Of a stretch of DNA of 26,182 bases, positions 23,784-26,182 are shown in pieces (position 1 is the first letter of the stretch; each line of letters opens with the position of its first letter). The notes below the pieces were generated by a model that did not search any database, had not been told where the DNA came from, and worked only from the letters and a program-made list of their open reading frames with translations. A program made the position numbers and the translations under genes. Source of the stretch: an uncultured Gemmatimonadota bacterium (GTDB lineage Bacteria; Gemmatimonadota; Gemmatimonadetes; Gemmatimonadales; Gemmatimonadaceae); contig CAIVJV010000019.1 of assembly GCA_903906325.1 (NCBI GenBank), positions 1-26,182 of the forward strand, given 5' to 3'.

Positions 23784-24349
23784 CCGTTCCACTGCTGCAC
23801 GACCACCCGCGCGGGACGCAGCAGGGTGCCGTTCAGGACGTAGCCCACCTGATAGACCTGCGCGACGAGCCCATCGTCCTCCTTGCGCGTAGCCGGTGCG
23901 GTGGTGAGCGCCTCATGGACCGCGGGGTCGAACGGCTGTCCCGCCGGATTCACGACCTCGAGCCCATGACCGGCCAGCGACTTCATCACGTTGCGCTCCA
24001 CGAGCCCCACCCCATCGACGACCGTCTTCGCGTCCGTGGTCGTGGGATCGACCGTCGCGAAGCGCGAGAGGTCATCGAGGGAATCGAGCAGGCCGCGCAG
24101 GAGATGCTGCATCCCACGATGCTCGGCGTCCTGCCGATCGCGCACGGCGCGCCGCTTGAAGTTCTCGAACTCGGCGTAGAGGCGGAGGTACTTGTCCTTC
24201 TGCTCCGCGAGCTCCTGGGCCACCGGATCACCGGCGGGCACACCAGGATCCACCGCGGCGTCAGACGCGGGCGATGCGGCGTCCATCACCGGGGTAGCGG
24301 GGGCCTCCGCGAAGGCCTCAGGGGAATCGGTCGTGTGGGGTTCGGTCAT
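23780..24349 (-). CDS. grpE: Nucleotide exchange factor GrpE
   Basis: A 189-aa protein that releases ADP from DnaK. The first 45 residues are acidic and Ala/Pro-rich, as usual for the disordered tail. The long dimerisation helix then runs through QELAEQKDKYLRLYAEFENFKRRAVRDRQDAEHRG, with the typical ENFKRR core. The C-terminal beta wing contains GLEVVNPAGQPFDPAVHEAL and the family signature ending VYQVGYVLNGTLLRPARVVV. The ATG at 24349 fits the usual N-terminus. It lies 47 bp downstream of cinA and overlaps dnaJ by 4 nt, so these two co-chaperones are made together. No CIRCE operator (TTAGCACTC-N9-GAGTGCTAA) is present upstream. Confidence 0.96.
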   Translation of the reverse strand: MTEPHTTDSPEAFAEAPATPVMDAASPASDAAVDPGVPAGDPVAQELAEQKDKYLRLYAEFENFKRRAVRDRQDAEHRGMQHLLRGLLDSLDDLSRFATVDPTTTDAKTVVDGVGLVERNVMKSLAGHGLEVVNPAGQPFDPAVHEALTTAPATRKEDDGLVAQVYQVGYVLNGTLLRPARVVVQQWNG

Positions 24350-24396
24350 CGGCGTAAGTTCGTGGGTTGCCGATAGTTGAAGCAACGCCCGTGCCG
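24350..24396 (-). other. Gap between cinA and grpE with small inverted repeat
   Basis: The 47-bp gap contains a GTTGC / GCAAC inverted repeat (24366-24370 and 24382-24386, 11-nt loop). It is too short for a firm terminator or operator call. No TANNTT element and no Shine-Dalgarno is seen before grpE; a promoter here remains possible because the gap is the longest in this gene set. Confidence 0.25.
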
Positions 24397-25668
24397 CTAC
24401 CTCACTGCCGAATCGGCAGACCGAAGCCCCCGGAGGAGCTTCGCGAGCGCCGCCTGGGCACTCCGCTGCCGGATCTCCTGGCGGTCCCCGATCGACACGA
24501 TGCGCTGGGCGGAGACCGCCCCCCCGAGATCGAGCCCGAGACAGACGGTCCCGACCGGCTTCTCCGGGGTCCCGCCTCCGGGGCCCGCGATCCCGGTGAT
24601 GCTGACCCCGACATCGACCCCGAACCGGGTGCGGACGCCGGCGGCCATCTCGCGGGCGGTCTCGACGCTCACGGCCCCATGCGCGGCCAACGTCGCCTCG
24701 TGCACCCCGAGCTCCCGCACCTTCACCGCGTTGTCGTAGGCGATCACCCCGCCCATCACCGCGTGGCTCGCCCCGGACACCGCGGTGAGACGCATCCCGA
24801 GCATCCCCCCGGTGCAGCTCTCCGCGACGGCGACGGTGCGCCCCGAGGCGCGCAACGCCTGCACCACCACGGCGGCAAGATCCTCATCCCCTTCGCCGTA
24901 GATCCACTCGGCCAGCGGCGCGCGGATCCTCGCCGCGGCGGCGTCGAGCCGTGCATCGGCCTCGGCCGGCACGAGGTCTCGCACCGTGAGACGGAGATCG
25001 ACCCCCTCCCATCCGGGGAGATACGCCAGCGACGCGCCGAGCGTCTTCCGCGCGATCCCCGCGAGCGCATCGGCCACCGCCGACTCGGCGATCCCCGTGG
25101 TGCGCAGCGTGCGCGACCGGATCACGCGCGTCGCCCCGGCACCGCCCATCCGCTCGATCATCCTGGGGAGCAACACATCGGCGAGCATCCCGCGGAACTC
25201 GCGCGGGACCCCGGGCAGCATCGCGACCCAGCGCCCCTGCCCATCCTCGAGCCAGATCCCGGGCGCCGAGCCGTGCCCATTCGCGAGGATCGTCGCCCCC
25301 TCGGGGATCATCGCCTGGGCGCGATTCGCCTCCGGGAGCTCGCGCGACCAGCGGGCCTGCCAGCGCGCACGCAGCGCCTCGAGGATCCCCTCGTCGAGGG
25401 TCATCCCGCGACCGAAGAGGGCCGCGATCGAGGCCTTGGTCAGATCGTCGGCGGTGGGACCGAGTCCCCCGCTCGTGATCACCGCGCCGGTACGCTCCAA
25501 TCCGGCCTGCACCGCCGCGGCGATCTCCGCCGCGCCATCACCGACCGTCGCGCGCCGGACCACGCGGATCCCGACCGCCGCCGCCTGTCGTGCGAAGTGT
25601 GCCGCGTTGGTGTCGATCGTGAACCCGAGCAGCAGCTCGTCGCCGATCGAGACGAGTTCGACGTCCAT
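24397..25668 (-). CDS. cinA: CinA-family protein (molybdopterin-binding-like plus NMN deamidase domain)
   Basis: A 423-aa two-domain protein. The N-terminal MoCF/COG1058 domain (1-165) opens with MDVELVSIGDELLLG and has TSGGLGPTADDLT (65-77) and a PGVPREF segment (152-158); in characterised relatives it is an ADP-ribose pyrophosphatase. The C-terminal PncC domain (about 262-423) has AVAESCTGG (280-288) with nucleophile Ser284 and GIAGPGGGTPEKPVGTV (359-375), the signature of NMN amidohydrolase, which recycles nicotinamide mononucleotide. The ATG at 25668 gives the canonical N-terminus; an in-frame ATG at 25716 would overlap pgsA by 29 nt and is less likely. It follows pgsA by 19 bp, a common neighbourhood for cinA. 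A role in competence is not implied. Confidence 0.95.
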   Translation of the reverse strand: MDVELVSIGDELLLGFTIDTNAAHFARQAAAVGIRVVRRATVGDGAAEIAAAVQAGLERTGAVITSGGLGPTADDLTKASIAALFGRGMTLDEGILEALRARWQARWSRELPEANRAQAMIPEGATILANGHGSAPGIWLEDGQGRWVAMLPGVPREFRGMLADVLLPRMIERMGGAGATRVIRSRTLRTTGIAESAVADALAGIARKTLGASLAYLPGWEGVDLRLTVRDLVPAEADARLDAAAARIRAPLAEWIYGEGDEDLAAVVVQALRASGRTVAVAESCTGGMLGMRLTAVSGASHAVMGGVIAYDNAVKVRELGVHEATLAAHGAVSVETAREMAAGVRTRFGVDVGVSITGIAGPGGGTPEKPVGTVCLGLDLGGAVSAQRIVSIGDRQEIRQRSAQAALAKLLRGLRSADSAVR

Positions 25669-25687
25669 GCGCGCGGTCGCTCGGCGG

Positions 25688-26182
25688 TCAGCGCACGCGG
25701 GGACGTCCGAAGACATCGCCGTGGCGCGAGAGGTAGTCGACCAACGACCACAGGGTCAGGATGGTCGCGACCACCATCGTCACGCCACCGATCAGACCGA
25801 GCAGCTGCGCGGCCGCCATCGCCACCGGCCCATGCCACTGCTGTTCGTCGAGGAGGAGCTTGACCGCGAACCAGAGGTAGGCGGCGCCCATCCAGGTGTA
25901 CTGGAACCCCGCCTTCCACTTCCCGAGCCGCTGCGCGGCGATCACCACTCCACGCGCCTGCGCGTACCCGCGGAACCAGGTCATGAACGCCTCACGCCCG
26001 AGGATCAAGACGAGGACCCACCACGGGAACACAATCGCCTCGAACCCCCAGGTGGTGAAGGGGTAGGCGCTCCGCTCGGCGAACGCCGGCATCCGGCGCA
26101 GCAACGCGTCGCCTGGCGCCCCTTGCAAGAGGAACATCGGGATGAAGGTCCCGACGAGGAGCAACTTGTCGGCGAGCGGGTC
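25688..26182 (-). CDS. pgsA: CDP-diacylglycerol-glycerol-3-phosphate 3-phosphatidyltransferase, partial
   Basis: The frame is open to the window edge, so the N-terminus is missing; 164 residues are visible. They begin with DPLADKLLL, the end of the CDP-alcohol phosphotransferase signature (DG...AR...G...D...D) whose last aspartates bind the metal ions. Four hydrophobic segments follow: LLLVGTFIPMFLLQ, FPWWVLVLILGREAFMTWFRGYA, MGAAYLWFAVKLLL and a long one near LLGLIGGVTMVVATILTLWSLVDYL. The segment GREAFMTWFRGYAQARG resembles the GREI...R family block of PgsA. The enzyme makes phosphatidylglycerol phosphate at the inner membrane. The pgsA-cinA order is common in bacteria and supports PgsA over other members of the superfamily. 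Confidence 0.87.
   Translation of the reverse strand, partial: DPLADKLLLVGTFIPMFLLQGAPGDALLRRMPAFAERSAYPFTTWGFEAIVFPWWVLVLILGREAFMTWFRGYAQARGVVIAAQRLGKWKAGFQYTWMGAAYLWFAVKLLLDEQQWHGPVAMAAAQLLGLIGGVTMVVATILTLWSLVDYLSRHGDVFGRPRVR

Noticed and set aside
24350..24396. CIRCE or sigma-32-type heat-shock promoter before grpE
   Set aside because: No TTAGCACTC inverted repeat and no convincing CTTGAA/CCCCAT pair on the minus strand.
1..26182. CRISPR arrays, tRNA or rRNA genes, insertion sequences, phage or integrase genes
   Set aside because: None seen; coding density, GC content and gene types are uniform along the window.

Overview
The window is a very GC-rich, almost gap-free stretch of chromosome from a diderm bacterium. 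A TolC-type outer-membrane channel, a MacA-type periplasmic adaptor and several secreted proteins show the outer membrane. The GC content, a bacillithiol gene, kynurenine-pathway genes, secreted M28 peptidase, FtsX/MacB-type permease arrays and a -10-like hexamer very close to start codons together suggest Gemmatimonadota or a close relative. That placement is an inference from gene content, not a phylogeny. No gap between genes exceeds 80 bp. I saw no tRNA, rRNA, CRISPR, insertion sequence or phage gene.

Left (1-4590, minus strand): a very large polytopic histidine kinase of NtrY type is followed, with a 14-bp overlap, by a protein with a eukaryotic-type Ser/Thr kinase fold that has lost its catalytic residues (a pseudokinase). 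It runs off the left edge. Divergent to these is a small secreted protein of unknown function (4591-5286).

Centre-left (5366-13975, plus): a TolC / MacA / MacB-ATPase module is followed by four FtsX/MacB-type permeases. The four fall into two types arranged A-B-A'-B', which looks like duplication of a permease pair behind a single ATPase. Then come a DEAD-box RNA helicase (14036-15445) and a small secreted Met-rich Spy-like protein (15524-15988). The leader of the latter contains two mutually exclusive hairpins.

Centre-right (15989-20531): a RimJ/RimL-like acetyltransferase (minus) diverges from a tightly coupled plus-strand set: bacillithiol deacetylase BshB1, tryptophan 2,3-dioxygenase, kynurenine formamidase and a secreted M28 metallopeptidase. 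Next is a cysteine desulfurase overlapping mnmA, together a sulfur relay for tRNA 2-thiolation (20553-22816).

Right (22863-26182, minus): pgsA (partial, N-terminus outside the window), cinA, grpE and a zinc-finger-less DnaJ, closely packed and convergent with mnmA across a likely bidirectional hairpin terminator.

The most notable signals are the degenerate kinase coupled to the giant histidine kinase, the A-B-A'-B' permease array with one ATPase, the switching leader before the Met-rich secreted protein, and a recurring TANNTT hexamer 6-9 nt before start codons that implies leaderless transcripts. Nothing here can be declared a proven new system from sequence alone.
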